A stretch of 64,000 nucleotides of DNA from Mycobacterium sp. shizuoka-1 (GTDB taxonomy: Bacteria > Actinomycetota > Actinomycetes > Mycobacteriales > Mycobacteriaceae): NCBI RefSeq assembly GCF_002723835.1, contig NZ_BEWG01000013.1, positions 61,104 to 125,103 on the forward strand. Direction: 5' to 3'. The position numbers were made by a program, and so were the translations under genes. Under the pieces are notes generated by a model. That model did no database searches, was not told where the DNA came from, and saw only the letters and a list, made by a program, of their open reading frames with translations. Positions 41,860 through 51,500 of this stretch are shown piece after piece. Each line of letters opens with the position of its first letter. Positions within the stretch are counted from its first letter, which is position 1.

Positions 41860-43430
41860 CCCTCGTCCTTCGCTACGCCGCCCGCAGCGACCGCGGTCTG
41901 GTGCGCGCCAACAACGAAGACTCGGTGTACGCCGGCGCCCGGCTGCTCGCACTGGCCGACGGTATGGGCGGGCACGCCGCCGGCGAGGTGGCCTCCCAAT
42001 TGGTGATCGCCGCGCTGGCCCACCTCGACGACGACGAGCCCGGCGGCGACCTGCTGTCCAAGCTCGACGATGCGGTGCACGAAGGCAACTCGGCGATCGC
42101 CGCCCACGTCGAACTCGAGCCCGAGCTCGAGGGCATGGGCACCACCCTGACCGCAATCCTGTTCGCGGGCAACAGACTTGGGCTGGTCCACATCGGCGAC
42201 TCGCGCGGCTATCTGCTGCGCGACGGCGAACTGACGCAGATCACCAAGGACGACACGTTCGTGCAGACCCTCGTCGACGAGGGCCGCATCACCGCCGAGG
42301 AAGCCCACAGCCACCCGCAGCGCTCGCTGATCATGCGGGCGCTGACCGGCCACGAGGTGGAGCCGACGCTGATCATGCGGGAAGCCAAGGAAGGCGACCG
42401 CTACCTGCTGTGCTCCGACGGCCTGTCGGACCCGGTCAGCCAGGAGACCATCCTGGAGGCGCTGCAGATCCCCGACGTCGCCGAGAGCGCCGACCGGTTG
42501 ATCGAGCTGGCGCTGCGCGGCGGCGGCCCGGACAACGTCACCGTGGTGGTCGCCGATGTCGTCGACCACGACTACGGCGGCCAGACCCAGCCGATCCTGG
42601 CCGGAGCGGTCTCCGGCGACGACGACAACGCCGCGCCGCCCAACACCGCCGCCGGCCGGGCCTCGGCGATCACGCCCAGGCCCCCGGCCGCCAAGCGGGT
42701 GGTGGCCGAACCCGAGCCGCCGGCCAAGCCGCGCTCGCGCAGACGGATGATCATCGCCGTCGCGGTGGTGTTGCTGCTGGCGCTGGCCGGTCTCGCGGTG
42801 GGCCGCCAGATCATCCGCAGCAACTACTACGTCAGCGCCTACGACGGCACGGTGGCGATCATGCGCGGGATCGAAGGGTCGATCCTGGGCTATCCGCTCC
42901 AGGAGCCCTACCTGTTGGGCTGCCTCAACGACCGCAACGAGCTGTCCCAGATCAGCTACGACCAGGCCACCTCCGCACTCGGCTGCCAGCTGATGCGGCT
43001 GCAGGACCTGCGGCCCTCCGAGCGCGCTCAGGTGTCGGCCGGGCTGCCCGCCGGCAGCCTCGATGACGCGATCGGTCAGCTGCGCGAGCTGGCGCACAGC
43101 TCGCTGTTACCACCGTGTGCACCGCCGCCGACCAAGGCGCCGGCCCCCCCGGCGCCCGCGCCCACTCCCGCGCCGAGCGCAACCGCCGCACCGGGACCGT
43201 CGCCCACCCCTGCGTCGCCCGCGCCGGCCACGACCACGGTGACGACGTCGGCGCCGGCCCCCGCGCCGTCGACCACGCCGTCCGCCACACCCAGCGCAGC
43301 GCCGAGTGAAAGCGTTACCACCACAACGGGTTCCGCCACCCCGCTGCCACCGCCCAGCCCGGCGCCGACCGTGACGCAGCTGCCCGCGGCGCCGCAGAAA
43401 CCGGGCACCGACTGCCGGACGGCGGCATGA
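41856..43430 (+). CDS. pstP: PP2C-type Ser/Thr phosphatase PstP
   Basis: A 524-residue membrane phosphatase. Residues 1-240 are the PP2C domain with RGLVRANNEDS, ADGMGGHAAGE, HIGDSRGY and GPDNVTV carrying the metal ligands. One transmembrane helix lies near 305-325 and an extracytoplasmic domain follows, ending in about 90 residues rich in Pro, Ala, Thr and Ser. It reverses phosphorylation by PknA and PknB. The GTG overlaps fhaB and its stop overlaps rodA (ATGA). Confidence 0.96.
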   Translation: MTLVLRYAARSDRGLVRANNEDSVYAGARLLALADGMGGHAAGEVASQLVIAALAHLDDDEPGGDLLSKLDDAVHEGNSAIAAHVELEPELEGMGTTLTAILFAGNRLGLVHIGDSRGYLLRDGELTQITKDDTFVQTLVDEGRITAEEAHSHPQRSLIMRALTGHEVEPTLIMREAKEGDRYLLCSDGLSDPVSQETILEALQIPDVAESADRLIELALRGGGPDNVTVVVADVVDHDYGGQTQPILAGAVSGDDDNAAPPNTAAGRASAITPRPPAAKRVVAEPEPPAKPRSRRRMIIAVAVVLLLALAGLAVGRQIIRSNYYVSAYDGTVAIMRGIEGSILGYPLQEPYLLGCLNDRNELSQISYDQATSALGCQLMRLQDLRPSERAQVSAGLPAGSLDDAIGQLRELAHSSLLPPCAPPPTKAPAPPAPAPTPAPSATAAPGPSPTPASPAPATTTVTTSAPAPAPSTTPSATPSAAPSESVTTTTGSATPLPPPSPAPTVTQLPAAPQKPGTDCRTAA

Positions 43431-44830
43431 GCACCCAGCCCCAGGCTCCGGTCACGCTGGCGCCGGCGACACCGACCCGCCGCAACGCCGAGCTCGCCTT
43501 GCTCTGCTTCGCCACCCTGATCACCGTCGTGGCGCTGCTGATCGTGGAAGCCAACCAGGAGCAGGGCATCAGCTGGGACCTGGCCAGCTCCACGCTGGCG
43601 TTCCTGACCCTGTTCGTCTGCGCGCACCTGGCCGTGCGCCGCTTCGCTCCCTACGCCGACCCGGTGCTGCTGCCGGTGGTGGCGCTGCTCAACGGCCTGG
43701 GCCTGGTGATGATCCACCGCCTCGACCTGATCGGCGGCGCGCTGTCCCCGCAGCGCGGCCCCAGCGAAGAGCAGCAGATGTTGTGGACCCTGGTCGGGGT
43801 CGTCGGCTTCTCGCTGGTCGTGGTGTTCCTCAAGGATCACCGCATCCTGGCCCGCTACGGATACACCTGCGGACTGGCCGGGCTTGTGCTGCTGGCGATT
43901 CCGGCGCTGCTGCCCGCCCGCTTCTCCGAGACCAACGGCGCCAAGATCTGGATTCGGTTCCCCGGCTTCAGTATTCAGCCCGCCGAGTTCTCCAAGATCC
44001 TGCTGCTGATCTTCTTCGCCGCCGTGCTGGTGGCCAAGCGCGAGGTGTTCACCGGCGCCGGCAAGCATTTCCTGGGCACCGACGTGCCGCGACCGCGCGA
44101 TCTGGCCCCGCTGCTGGCGGCCTGGATCATCTCGGTCGGCGTCATGGTCTTCGAGAAGGATCTCGGTACCTCGCTGCTGCTGTACGCCTCCTTCCTGGTG
44201 ATGGTCTACATCGCCACCGAGCGGATCAGCTGGGTGGTGATCGGCCTGACGCTGTTCGCCGCGGGCAGCGTGGCGGCGTACTACCTGTTCGGCCACGTGC
44301 GGGTCCGGGTGCAGACCTGGCTCGACCCGTTCAGCGACCCCGAGGGCGCCGGCTACCAGATGGTGCAGTCGCAGTTCAGCTTTGCCACCGGCGGCATCTT
44401 CGGCACCGGACTGGGCAACGGTCAGCCGGGCACGGTGCCGGCCGCCTCGACCGACTTCATCATCGCCGCCGTCGGTGAGGAGCTCGGCCTGGTCGGCTTG
44501 GCCGGGGTGCTGATGCTCTACACGATCGTGATCGTGCGCGGCCTGCGCACCGCGATCGCCGTGCGGGACAGTTTCGGCAAGCTGCTGGCCGCCGGGCTGG
44601 CCTCGACGCTGGCGATCCAGCTGTTCATCGTCGTGGGCGGTGTCACCGGGCTGATCCCGCTGACCGGCCTGACCACACCGTGGATGTCCTACGGCGGCTC
44701 GTCGCTGGTGGCCAACTACATCCTGCTGGCGATCCTGGTGAAGATCTCGCACGCCGCCCGTCGCCCGCTCATGACCAACCCGCCCACCTCCATCGCGGCC
44801 TCCAGCACGGAGGTGATCGAGCGGGTATGA
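43427..44830 (+). CDS. rodA: SEDS peptidoglycan polymerase RodA
   Basis: A 467-residue protein with about ten helices of the FtsW/RodA/SpoVE family. Typical segments are RFPGFSIQPAEFSKI, the large loop before it, and DFIIAAVGEELG and TPWMSYGGSSL near the end. It polymerises glycan strands from lipid II with the cognate transpeptidase PbpA, encoded next (ATGA overlap). Confidence 0.96.
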   Translation: MSTQPQAPVTLAPATPTRRNAELALLCFATLITVVALLIVEANQEQGISWDLASSTLAFLTLFVCAHLAVRRFAPYADPVLLPVVALLNGLGLVMIHRLDLIGGALSPQRGPSEEQQMLWTLVGVVGFSLVVVFLKDHRILARYGYTCGLAGLVLLAIPALLPARFSETNGAKIWIRFPGFSIQPAEFSKILLLIFFAAVLVAKREVFTGAGKHFLGTDVPRPRDLAPLLAAWIISVGVMVFEKDLGTSLLLYASFLVMVYIATERISWVVIGLTLFAAGSVAAYYLFGHVRVRVQTWLDPFSDPEGAGYQMVQSQFSFATGGIFGTGLGNGQPGTVPAASTDFIIAAVGEELGLVGLAGVLMLYTIVIVRGLRTAIAVRDSFGKLLAAGLASTLAIQLFIVVGGVTGLIPLTGLTTPWMSYGGSSLVANYILLAILVKISHAARRPLMTNPPTSIAASSTEVIERV

Positions 44831-46302
44831 ACACCTCCCTGCGCCGGATATCGGTGATGATCATGGCCCTGATCGTGCTGTTGCTGGTCAACGCGACGAT
44901 CACCCAGGTGTTCCGGGCCGACGGCCTGCGAGCCGACCCGCGCAACCAGCGGGTGCTGCTCGACGAGTATTCGCGTCAACGCGGCCAGATCACCGCGGGC
45001 GGGCAGCTGCTGGCCTATTCGGTGTCCACCAACGGCCACTACCGGTTCCTGCGGGTCTACCCGAATCCCTACGTCTATGCCCCGGTCACCGGGTTCTACT
45101 CGCTGCGTTACTCCAGCGCCGGGCTGGAGCGCGCGGAGGACGGCATTCTCAACGGTTCGGACCAACGGCTGTTCGGCCGCCGGCTGGCCGACTTCTTCAC
45201 CGGGCGCGACCCGCGCGGCGGCAACGTCGACACCACGATTGTGCCGCGGATTCAGCAGGCCGCCTGGGAGGCGATGCAGCAGGGCTGCAGCGGAGGCTGC
45301 CGCGGTTCGGTGGTGGCGCTGGAGCCGTCCACCGGCAAGGTGCTGGCCATGGTGTCCTCCCCGTCGTATGACCCCAATCTGCTGGCCACCCACGACAGCG
45401 AGGAGCAGGGCACCGCCTGGCAGCAACTGCGCGACGACCCGAACTCACCGCTGACCAACCGCGCCATCGCCGAGACGTTCCCCCCGGGATCGACGTTCAA
45501 GGTGATCACCACCGCGGCGGCGTTGCAATCCGGTATGACCGACAACGACCAGCTGACCAGCGCGCCGCAGATCCAGCTGCCGAACAGCACCGCCACCTTG
45601 GAGAACTACGGCGGCACGCCGTGCGGCAGCGGTCCGACGGCCTCGCTGCGGGAGGCGTTCGCCCGATCCTGCAATACAGCTTTCGTCGAACTGGGTATCC
45701 GAGTGGGTGCCGACGCCCTGCGCAACACCGCGCAGGCGTTCGGGTTCGACAGCCCACCAGCGCCGATCCCGCTGGAAGTCGCGGAGTCGACAATCGGCCC
45801 GATCTCCGACGCCGCTGCCCTGGGAATGTCGAGCATGGGTCAGAAAGACGTGGCGGTGACACCCTTGCAGAACGCGTTGGTGGCGGCGACGATCGCCAAT
45901 TCCGGGGTGATGATGCGGCCTTACCTGGTGGATAGCCTCAAGGGGCCCGACCTGTCCAACATCAGCACTGCGGCGCCGCAGGAGAGCAGGCGGGCCGTGT
46001 CCCAACAGGTCGCGGCTAAGCTAACGGATTTGATGATCGGCGCCGAGCAGATGACCCAGCAGAAGGGGGCGATTCCCGGCGTGCAGATCGCATCCAAGAC
46101 CGGCACTGCCGAGCACGGCACCGACCCGCGCAACACCCCGCCGCACGCCTGGTACATCGCGTTCGCGCCGGCGCAGAGCCCCAAGGTGGCGGTGGCGGTG
46201 CTGATCGAGAACGGTGGCGACCGGTTGAACGCCACCGGCGGCGCGCTGGCCGCCCCGGTCGGCCGGGCGACGATCGCAGCGGCATTGCAGGGGGCGTCAT
46301 GA
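44827..46302 (+). CDS. pbpA: Class B penicillin-binding protein PbpA
   Basis: A 491-residue transpeptidase. N-terminal membrane anchor (residues 8-28), dimerisation region, then the transpeptidase domain with nucleophile Ser222 (GSTFK), SCN and SKTGTAEH. Cys154 and Cys158 could form a disulfide as in the M. tuberculosis protein. It cross-links peptidoglycan with RodA and is a PknB target. Its stop overlaps the first ATG of a tandem repeat before pknA. Confidence 0.96.
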   Translation: MNTSLRRISVMIMALIVLLLVNATITQVFRADGLRADPRNQRVLLDEYSRQRGQITAGGQLLAYSVSTNGHYRFLRVYPNPYVYAPVTGFYSLRYSSAGLERAEDGILNGSDQRLFGRRLADFFTGRDPRGGNVDTTIVPRIQQAAWEAMQQGCSGGCRGSVVALEPSTGKVLAMVSSPSYDPNLLATHDSEEQGTAWQQLRDDPNSPLTNRAIAETFPPGSTFKVITTAAALQSGMTDNDQLTSAPQIQLPNSTATLENYGGTPCGSGPTASLREAFARSCNTAFVELGIRVGADALRNTAQAFGFDSPPAPIPLEVAESTIGPISDAAALGMSSMGQKDVAVTPLQNALVAATIANSGVMMRPYLVDSLKGPDLSNISTAAPQESRRAVSQQVAAKLTDLMIGAEQMTQQKGAIPGVQIASKTGTAEHGTDPRNTPPHAWYIAFAPAQSPKVAVAVLIENGGDRLNATGGALAAPVGRATIAAALQGAS

Positions 46303-46337
46303 GTCCGCGCAGGCGAGCGAAGCGAGGCAAGCAATGA
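46299..46337 (+). CDS. Minicistron 1 in the pbpA-pknA repeat
   Basis: ATG at 46299 overlaps the pbpA stop (ATGA) and reads [12 protein letters not shown] then TGA, which in turn overlaps the next ATG. It has the first four codons expected for pknA, then the repeat sequence. Whether a peptide accumulates is unknown; passage of ribosomes to the next start is the more likely role. Confidence 0.4.
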   Translation: MSPRRRAKRGKQ

Positions 46338-46375
46338 GCCTCAGCAGGCGAGCGAAGCGAGGCAAGCAATGAGCC
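46309..46375 (+). repeat. 35-bp tandem repeat between pbpA and pknA
   Basis: Two copies of a 32-base identical segment (46309-46340 and 46344-46375; period 35) with core AGGCGAGCGAAGCGAGGCAA. Each copy holds a GAGG Shine-Dalgarno followed 6 bases later by ATG. The period equals a 12-codon frame plus stop (39 bases) minus a 4-base overlap, so each added copy keeps the ATGA coupling intact. Confidence 0.9.
46334..46372 (+). CDS. Minicistron 2 in the pbpA-pknA repeat
   Basis: ATG at 46334 reads [12 protein letters not shown] then TGA overlapping the pknA ATG at 46369. It is near-identical to minicistron 1. GAGG lies 6 bases upstream of the ATG, so it could load ribosomes afresh as well as receive them from upstream. 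Confidence 0.4.
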   Translation: MSLSRRAKRGKQ

Positions 46376-47646
46376 CGCGCGTGGGGGTCACGCTGTCGGG
46401 CCGCTACCGGCTGCAGCGGCTGATCGCCACCGGCGGGATGGGCCAGGTCTGGGAGGCCGTCGACAGTCGCCTGGGGCGCCGGGTCGCCGTCAAGGTGCTC
46501 AAGCAGGAGTTCACCTCGGATCCGGAGTTCGTCGAGCGGTTCCGCGCCGAGGCCCGCACCGTCGCCATGCTCAACCATCCCGGCATCGCCGCCGTGCACG
46601 ACTACGGCGAGACCGACATGGAGGGCGAGGGACGCACCGCCTACCTGGTGATGGAGCTGATCAACGGCGAACCGCTGAACTCGGTGATCAAGCGCACCGG
46701 CCGGCTCTCGCTGCGGCACGCCCTGGACATGCTCGAGCAGACCGGACGCGCCCTGCAGGTGGCGCACGCTGCCGGACTGGTGCACCGCGACGTGAAGCCG
46801 GGCAACATCCTGATCACCCCGACCGGCCAGGTGAAGCTCACCGACTTCGGCATCGCCAAGGCCGTCGACGCGGCACCGGTCACCCAGACCGGCATGGTGA
46901 TGGGCACCGCGCAGTACATCGCCCCCGAACAGGCACTCGGCCATGACGCCACCGCCGCCAGCGACGTGTATTCGCTGGGAGTTGTTGGCTACGAGGCTGT
47001 TTCGGGCAAGCGGCCGTTCATCGGCGACGGTGCGCTGACGGTGGCGATGAAGCACATCAAGGAGACGCCCGCGCCGCTGCCGGCCGACCTGCCGCCCAAT
47101 GTGCGCGAGCTGATCGAGATCACCCTGGTGAAGAATCCGGGCATGCGCTACCGCAACGGCGGCCAGTTCGCCGACGCGGTGGCCGCGGTGCGGGCCGGAC
47201 GCCGGCCGCCCCGGCCGAACTCCGCGCCGACCATCCGTGCCACCCCGGCGGCGATCCCGGGCAGCTCGCCACGGCTGCCCGCCGCCCCCGCCACCGGGAT
47301 GCGGCCGCGCGCCAACACCGGCAGTCACCGTCCGCCGCCGCCGCGGCGCACGTTCTCGTCGGGTCAGCGGGCCCTGCTGTGGGCGGCCGGCGTGCTGGGG
47401 GCGCTGGCGATCATCAGCGCCATCCTGATCGTGCTCGCCGACAAAGACCGCAAAGACAACCGGCCCGTCGAGCAGACCGTCACCGACACCGTGACCCCCA
47501 CCAGCGAAGCGGCTCCGAGCGGTTGGACGGAAGGCCCCCGCACCGGTAATCCTGGAGGGCAGATCGGGCCAATCCGATTCACCTCCGCCAGCGTGGCTAT
47601 TGCTGCCCTGACGCAGCCTGATCGACACGACGAGAAACCGCGATGA
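46369..47646 (+). CDS. pknA: Ser/Thr protein kinase PknA
   Basis: A 425-residue receptor-type kinase. Glycine loop GTGGMGQV-like ([11 protein letters not shown]), Lys42, catalytic [11 protein letters not shown] (TDFGIAK) and an activation loop with TQT. One transmembrane helix near residues 345-367 precedes a short 60-residue outer tail without PASTA repeats. It controls growth and cell shape with PknB. ATG at 46369 is fixed by the upstream minicistron overlap and by homology; its stop overlaps pknB (ATGA). Confidence 0.96.
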   Translation: MSPRVGVTLSGRYRLQRLIATGGMGQVWEAVDSRLGRRVAVKVLKQEFTSDPEFVERFRAEARTVAMLNHPGIAAVHDYGETDMEGEGRTAYLVMELINGEPLNSVIKRTGRLSLRHALDMLEQTGRALQVAHAAGLVHRDVKPGNILITPTGQVKLTDFGIAKAVDAAPVTQTGMVMGTAQYIAPEQALGHDATAASDVYSLGVVGYEAVSGKRPFIGDGALTVAMKHIKETPAPLPADLPPNVRELIEITLVKNPGMRYRNGGQFADAVAAVRAGRRPPRPNSAPTIRATPAAIPGSSPRLPAAPATGMRPRANTGSHRPPPPRRTFSSGQRALLWAAGVLGALAIISAILIVLADKDRKDNRPVEQTVTDTVTPTSEAAPSGWTEGPRTGNPGGQIGPIRFTSASVAIAALTQPDRHDEKPR

Positions 47647-49526
47647 CCACCCCACAGCACCTGTCCGACCGCTACGAACTGGGCGAGATCCTCGGCTTCG
47701 GTGGCATGTCCGAGGTGCACATGGCCCGCGACACCCGGCTGCACCGGGACGTCGCGGTCAAGGTGCTGCGCGCCGACCTGGCCCGCGATCCCAGCTTCTA
47801 TCTGCGGTTTCGCCGCGAAGCACAAAACGCCGCGGCGCTGAACCATCCCGCGATCGTCGCCGTCTACGACACCGGCGAGGCCGAGACCAGCAACGGTCCG
47901 CTGCCTTACATCGTGATGGAGTACGTCGACGGGGTGACCCTGCGCGACATCGTGCACACCGACGGCCCGATCCCGCCTCGGCGGGCGATCGAGATCATCG
48001 CCGACGCCTGCCAGGCCCTGAACTTCAGCCACCAGCACGGCATCATCCACCGCGACGTCAAGCCGGCGAACATCATGATCTCCAAGACCGGCGCGGTGAA
48101 GGTGATGGACTTCGGGATCGCGCGGGCGCTGGCCGACGCCGGCAACAGCGTCACCCAGACCGCCGCCGTGATCGGCACTGCCCAGTACCTGTCGCCCGAG
48201 CAGGCCCGCGGCGAGCCCGTCGACGCCCGCTCCGACGTCTACTCGCTGGGCTGCGTGCTCTACGAAATCCTCACCGGTGAGCCGCCGTTCGTCGGCGATT
48301 CCCCGGTCGCGGTGGCCTACCAGCACGTCCGCGAGGATCCGGTACCACCGTCACACAAGAATCCGGGGATTTCGCCGGAGTTGGATGCGGTGGTGCTCAA
48401 GGCGCTGGCCAAGAACCCCGACAACCGCTACCAGACGGCCGCCGAGATGCGGACCGACCTGGTCCGGGTGCACAACGGCGAAGCGCCCGAGGCGCCCAAG
48501 GTGCTCAGCGCCGCCGAGCGGACCTCGCTGCTGTCGGCCACCCCCCGCGCCCCGCACGGCGATCACACCGACGAGATCCCCCGCCAGGGTGCGGTGGTCG
48601 ACACCGACCGCGCCAGCGGATCGATCGGGCGCTGGCTGATCGCGGTGGCGGTGCTGGCGATCCTGACCGTCGTAGTCACCGTCGCCATCAACATGGTCAG
48701 CGGCAGCCCGCGCGACGTGCAGATCCCCGACGTGCGCGGCCAGTCGCAGCAGGATGCGATCGCCACCCTGCAGAACAAGGGTTTCAAGATTCGCACCCAG
48801 CCGACCAGCGACAACACCGTGCCGCCGGAGAAGGTGGTCGGGACCGATCCGCCGGCCAACTCGATGGCCAGCGCCGGTGACGACATCACCATCAACGTGT
48901 CCAGCGGCCCCCCGCAGCGCGAGGTGCCGGACTGCAGCACCAGCTCGAGTTACGCCGACTGCGTCAAGAAGCTCACCGACGCCGGCTTCGGGAAGTTCAA
49001 GCGGGCGGACTCGCCGTCCACGCCGGAGAAGAAGGACAAGGTTCTCGGTACGGTGCCGCCGGCCAACCAGTCGGCGCCGATCACCAACGAGATCACCATC
49101 GTCGTCGGCAACGGACCGGAATCGGCTCTGGTACCCGACCTCAAGGGCCAGACCGTCGACACCGCCAACACGGTGCTGCAGGCGTCGCGTTTTCCGCCCG
49201 GCGTGGTGGTCCCGGTCGACAGCGCCGACCCCAAGGATCAGATCGTCGACACCGATCCGCCCGCGGGGCAGATGGCGCCGATCGACACCGTCATCCAGCT
49301 GCGGGTGTCCAAGGGCAACCAGTTCGTGATGCCCGACGTCCGTGGCGGGTTCTGGACCGACGTCGAGGCCAACCTGCGCAACGCGTACGGCTGGACAGGC
49401 CAGCTGATCAAGGGTCCCGACGTGCAGAACAGCGGTCAGCGCTCCAACGCCGTGGTCACACAAAGCCCACCGGCGGGTACACCGCTGAAATTCGGTGACC
49501 CGATCACCCTCAGCTTTGCGTCGTAG
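47643..49526 (+). CDS. pknB: Ser/Thr protein kinase PknB with four PASTA domains
   Basis: A 627-residue kinase. Lys40, [13 protein letters not shown] and activation-loop TQT motifs lie in residues 1-275, a transmembrane helix near 332-354, and four PASTA repeats after it (starting about [27 protein letters not shown] and FVMPDVRGG), which bind muropeptides or lipid II. An essential regulator of cell wall synthesis. Its last 17 bases overlap the convergent trpG gene. Confidence 0.97.
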   Translation: MTTPQHLSDRYELGEILGFGGMSEVHMARDTRLHRDVAVKVLRADLARDPSFYLRFRREAQNAAALNHPAIVAVYDTGEAETSNGPLPYIVMEYVDGVTLRDIVHTDGPIPPRRAIEIIADACQALNFSHQHGIIHRDVKPANIMISKTGAVKVMDFGIARALADAGNSVTQTAAVIGTAQYLSPEQARGEPVDARSDVYSLGCVLYEILTGEPPFVGDSPVAVAYQHVREDPVPPSHKNPGISPELDAVVLKALAKNPDNRYQTAAEMRTDLVRVHNGEAPEAPKVLSAAERTSLLSATPRAPHGDHTDEIPRQGAVVDTDRASGSIGRWLIAVAVLAILTVVVTVAINMVSGSPRDVQIPDVRGQSQQDAIATLQNKGFKIRTQPTSDNTVPPEKVVGTDPPANSMASAGDDITINVSSGPPQREVPDCSTSSSYADCVKKLTDAGFGKFKRADSPSTPEKKDKVLGTVPPANQSAPITNEITIVVGNGPESALVPDLKGQTVDTANTVLQASRFPPGVVVPVDSADPKDQIVDTDPPAGQMAPIDTVIQLRVSKGNQFVMPDVRGGFWTDVEANLRNAYGWTGQLIKGPDVQNSGQRSNAVVTQSPPAGTPLKFGDPITLSFAS

Positions 49527-50193
49527 CCGAGAGCTCCTGCCCTCCGAGGGCGTGCCGCACCGTGTCGGCGACCTCCTGCTCGAGGCGGCGCACCAACGTC
49601 TCTTCGGGGGCCGTCCCGCAGTAGCCCAGCCAGTTCGCCAGCATCCGGTGACCGCCCTCGGTCAGGATCGACTCCGGGTGGAACTGAACACCGTGGATCG
49701 GCAGCTCGGCATGCCGCACCGCCATGATGACCCCGCTCTTCGTCCGTCCGGTCACCTCGAGCTGGGCCGGCACCGTCTCGGGCAGGATCGTCAGCGAGTG
49801 ATACCGGGTGGCCGTGAAGGGGTTCGGAAGACCGTGCAGCACACCGGTGTTCGTGTGGTAGACGGTGCTGGTCTTGCCGTGCAGCAGCTCGGGCGCGCGA
49901 TCCACCGTTCCGCCGAAGGCCACCCCGATCGCCTGGTGGCCCAGGCACACGCCCAGCAGCGGTGTGCCGGCCGCCGCGCACGCGCGGACCAGTGGGATCG
50001 AGGCGCCGGCCCGCTCCGGGGTGCCCGGGCCCGGGCTGAGCAGCACGCCGTCGAATTCGGCGGCCACCGACGCCTCGTCGGCAAGGCGGGCGTCGTCGTT
50101 GCGCCAGACCTGCGCGTCCACCCCGAGTTGGCCCAGGTACTGGACCAGGTTGAACACGAAGCTGTCGTAATTGTCGACGACCAAGACCTGCAC
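49510..50193 (-). CDS. trpG: Glutamine amidotransferase (TrpG/PabA)
   Basis: A 227-residue class I glutaminase. Cys in GVCLGHQAIG and His/Glu in GVQFHPESILTE form the triad. It supplies ammonia for anthranilate or p-aminobenzoate synthesis with a synthase component encoded elsewhere. In mycobacteria this copy always sits opposite pknB. GTG at 50193 precedes the first strand QVLVVDNYDSFVFNLVQYL. Confidence 0.94.
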   Translation of the reverse strand: MQVLVVDNYDSFVFNLVQYLGQLGVDAQVWRNDDARLADEASVAAEFDGVLLSPGPGTPERAGASIPLVRACAAAGTPLLGVCLGHQAIGVAFGGTVDRAPELLHGKTSTVYHTNTGVLHGLPNPFTATRYHSLTILPETVPAQLEVTGRTKSGVIMAVRHAELPIHGVQFHPESILTEGGHRMLANWLGYCGTAPEETLVRRLEQEVADTVRHALGGQELSATTQS

Positions 50194-50221
50194 CCGGTCA
50201 GGGTACCTGGGGTGCAGTGAC

Positions 50222-51013
50222 TCAGTAACCGACCGGACCGACCGGCTGGGCGTAGCGCATCCGGACCGGGCCGGTGTAGCCGGCGACGGTGAGGTCGTCG
50301 CGAACCTGCTCGCTGTATCCCAGTCCGAACCGGACGACGTACTGCTTGTACAGGCTGACCAGGGGAGCGGCGGCCAGCGCCGCGCGCATGGCGGTGGGGT
50401 CGCCGATCGCGGTGACGGTGTAGGGCGGGCTGTACGTCCGCCCGTTGAGCAGCAGGGTGTTGCCGACGCAGCGCGGCGCCGAGGTACCGATGATGCGCTG
50501 GTCCTGCATCTGGATCGCCTCGGCTCCGGCGCTCCACAGCGCGTTGAGCACCGCCTGGATGTCCTGCTGGTGGACCACCAGATCGTCGGGGGAGGCGTCG
50601 CGGGGAAAGCGCCCGTTGGCGTCGCGCTGCGCGTCGGACAGCGTGACGACCAGACCCGGGCCATGCACCGGATCCAGTCCCGCGTCACCGGCCAGCTCGT
50701 CGGCCCGGGCCAGCATGGCGGCCAGGGCGGTGCCTGCGGACGCGCCGTGCGTCGAGTCGACCTGCGCGGCCAGCGCGTCGCGCTGCGCGTTGAGCCGGTC
50801 CACCGAGTTCTGCGCGTCGTGGACCAGATCCACCAGCCGGGGCGAGTCGGCCCGGCGGATCTCGCTACCCCCGGAGACACCGTGGGTGGCGGCCAGCAGC
50901 AGACCGGCCAGCAGGCACACCACCGGGACGCCGAACCGCCACGGCGAGCGCCGAGCGCCCGTCGTCGCTGCTGCCGGAGTTGTCGGGTCGCGGCGCCGCT
51001 GCGTTAATCTCAT
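50222..51013 (-). CDS. DUF881 membrane-anchored protein (Rv0012-like)
   Basis: A 263-residue protein resembling Rv0012. One N-terminal transmembrane helix ([21 protein letters not shown]), a helical stretch, then the DUF881 domain with [24 protein letters not shown] sequence and [21 protein letters not shown]. The role is unknown; related proteins sit in division loci. ATG at 51013 gives MRLTQ, matching the M. tuberculosis start. Divergent from crgA. Confidence 0.92.
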   Translation of the reverse strand: MRLTQRRRDPTTPAAATTGARRSPWRFGVPVVCLLAGLLLAATHGVSGGSEIRRADSPRLVDLVHDAQNSVDRLNAQRDALAAQVDSTHGASAGTALAAMLARADELAGDAGLDPVHGPGLVVTLSDAQRDANGRFPRDASPDDLVVHQQDIQAVLNALWSAGAEAIQMQDQRIIGTSAPRCVGNTLLLNGRTYSPPYTVTAIGDPTAMRAALAAAPLVSLYKQYVVRFGLGYSEQVRDDLTVAGYTGPVRMRYAQPVGPVGY

Positions 51014-51062
51014 AGTCGGTCTGCGCACCATCGTCGCAGAAGATCCCGGCCCGAAGGTACCC

Positions 51063-51344
51063 ATGCCCAAGTCCAAGGTTCGCAAGAAGAACGACTTCAC
51101 GGTCAACCCGGTGAGCCGCACTCCGGTCAAGGTGAAGGCCGGGCCGTCGAGCGTGTGGTTCGTGGTGCTGTTCATCAGTCTGATGTTGATCGGGCTGGCG
51201 TGGCTGCTGGTGTTCCAGCTGGCCGCCTCCGGTCTCGACGTGCCCAGCGTGTTGCAGTGGATGGCCAATCTCGGACCGTGGAACTACGGGATCGCGTTCG
51301 CGTTCATGATCACCGGTCTGTTGCTGACGATGCGGTGGCGCTGA
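51063..51344 (+). CDS. crgA: Cell division protein CrgA
   Basis: A 93-residue protein of the standard length, beginning [16 protein letters not shown], with two transmembrane helices (about residues 30-52 and 68-90). CrgA binds FtsZ, FtsQ, FtsI and CwsA and helps assemble the septal machinery. Full identity with the family plan; start certain. cwsA, whose product is a partner, lies 1.3 kb away. Confidence 0.97.
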   Translation: MPKSKVRKKNDFTVNPVSRTPVKVKAGPSSVWFVVLFISLMLIGLAWLLVFQLAASGLDVPSVLQWMANLGPWNYGIAFAFMITGLLLTMRWR

Positions 51345-51416
51345 CCGGGGACGACCACCTTAGAGGATTCATGCCGTGCGGTCAGTGTTTTCGGGCTGGC
51401 AACCTTCTGGCCACCC

Positions 51417-51434
51417 AATCACACGCGTGTGATT
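51417..51434. promoter_or_regulatory. 18-bp perfect palindrome upstream of the PH-domain gene
   Basis: AATCACACGCGTGTGATT reads the same on both strands, in the 156-base gap between crgA and the next gene. The core TCACA-CGCG-TGTGA is the inverse arrangement of a CRP site. The protein that binds it is unknown; position suggests control of the downstream gene. Confidence 0.6.
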
Positions 51435-51456
51435 CATCCCCATTGTTGATAGCACC

Positions 51457-51465
51457 TGTGGATAA
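51457..51465 (-). promoter_or_regulatory. DnaA-box-like site
   Basis: TGTGGATAA is the exact complement of the consensus box TTATCCACA. It lies 35 bases before the PH-domain gene and 23 bases after the 18-bp palindrome. A single box is not an origin, but this region is near oriC by synteny, so a titration or DnaA-regulated promoter is possible. A chance match is also possible. Confidence 0.4.
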
Positions 51466-51500
51466 CTGCATCGGCCACGGTAGATGCCACCGAGGACGCC

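Noticed and set aside
43076..44752. 558-codon minus-strand open frame opposite rodA
   Set aside because: Gln/His/Asp-rich sequence antisense to transmembrane helices; no domain visible.
51457..51465. Chromosome origin
   Set aside because: Only one DnaA-box-like 9-mer is present, with no cluster, no AT-rich unwinding element, and no dnaA or dnaN gene.
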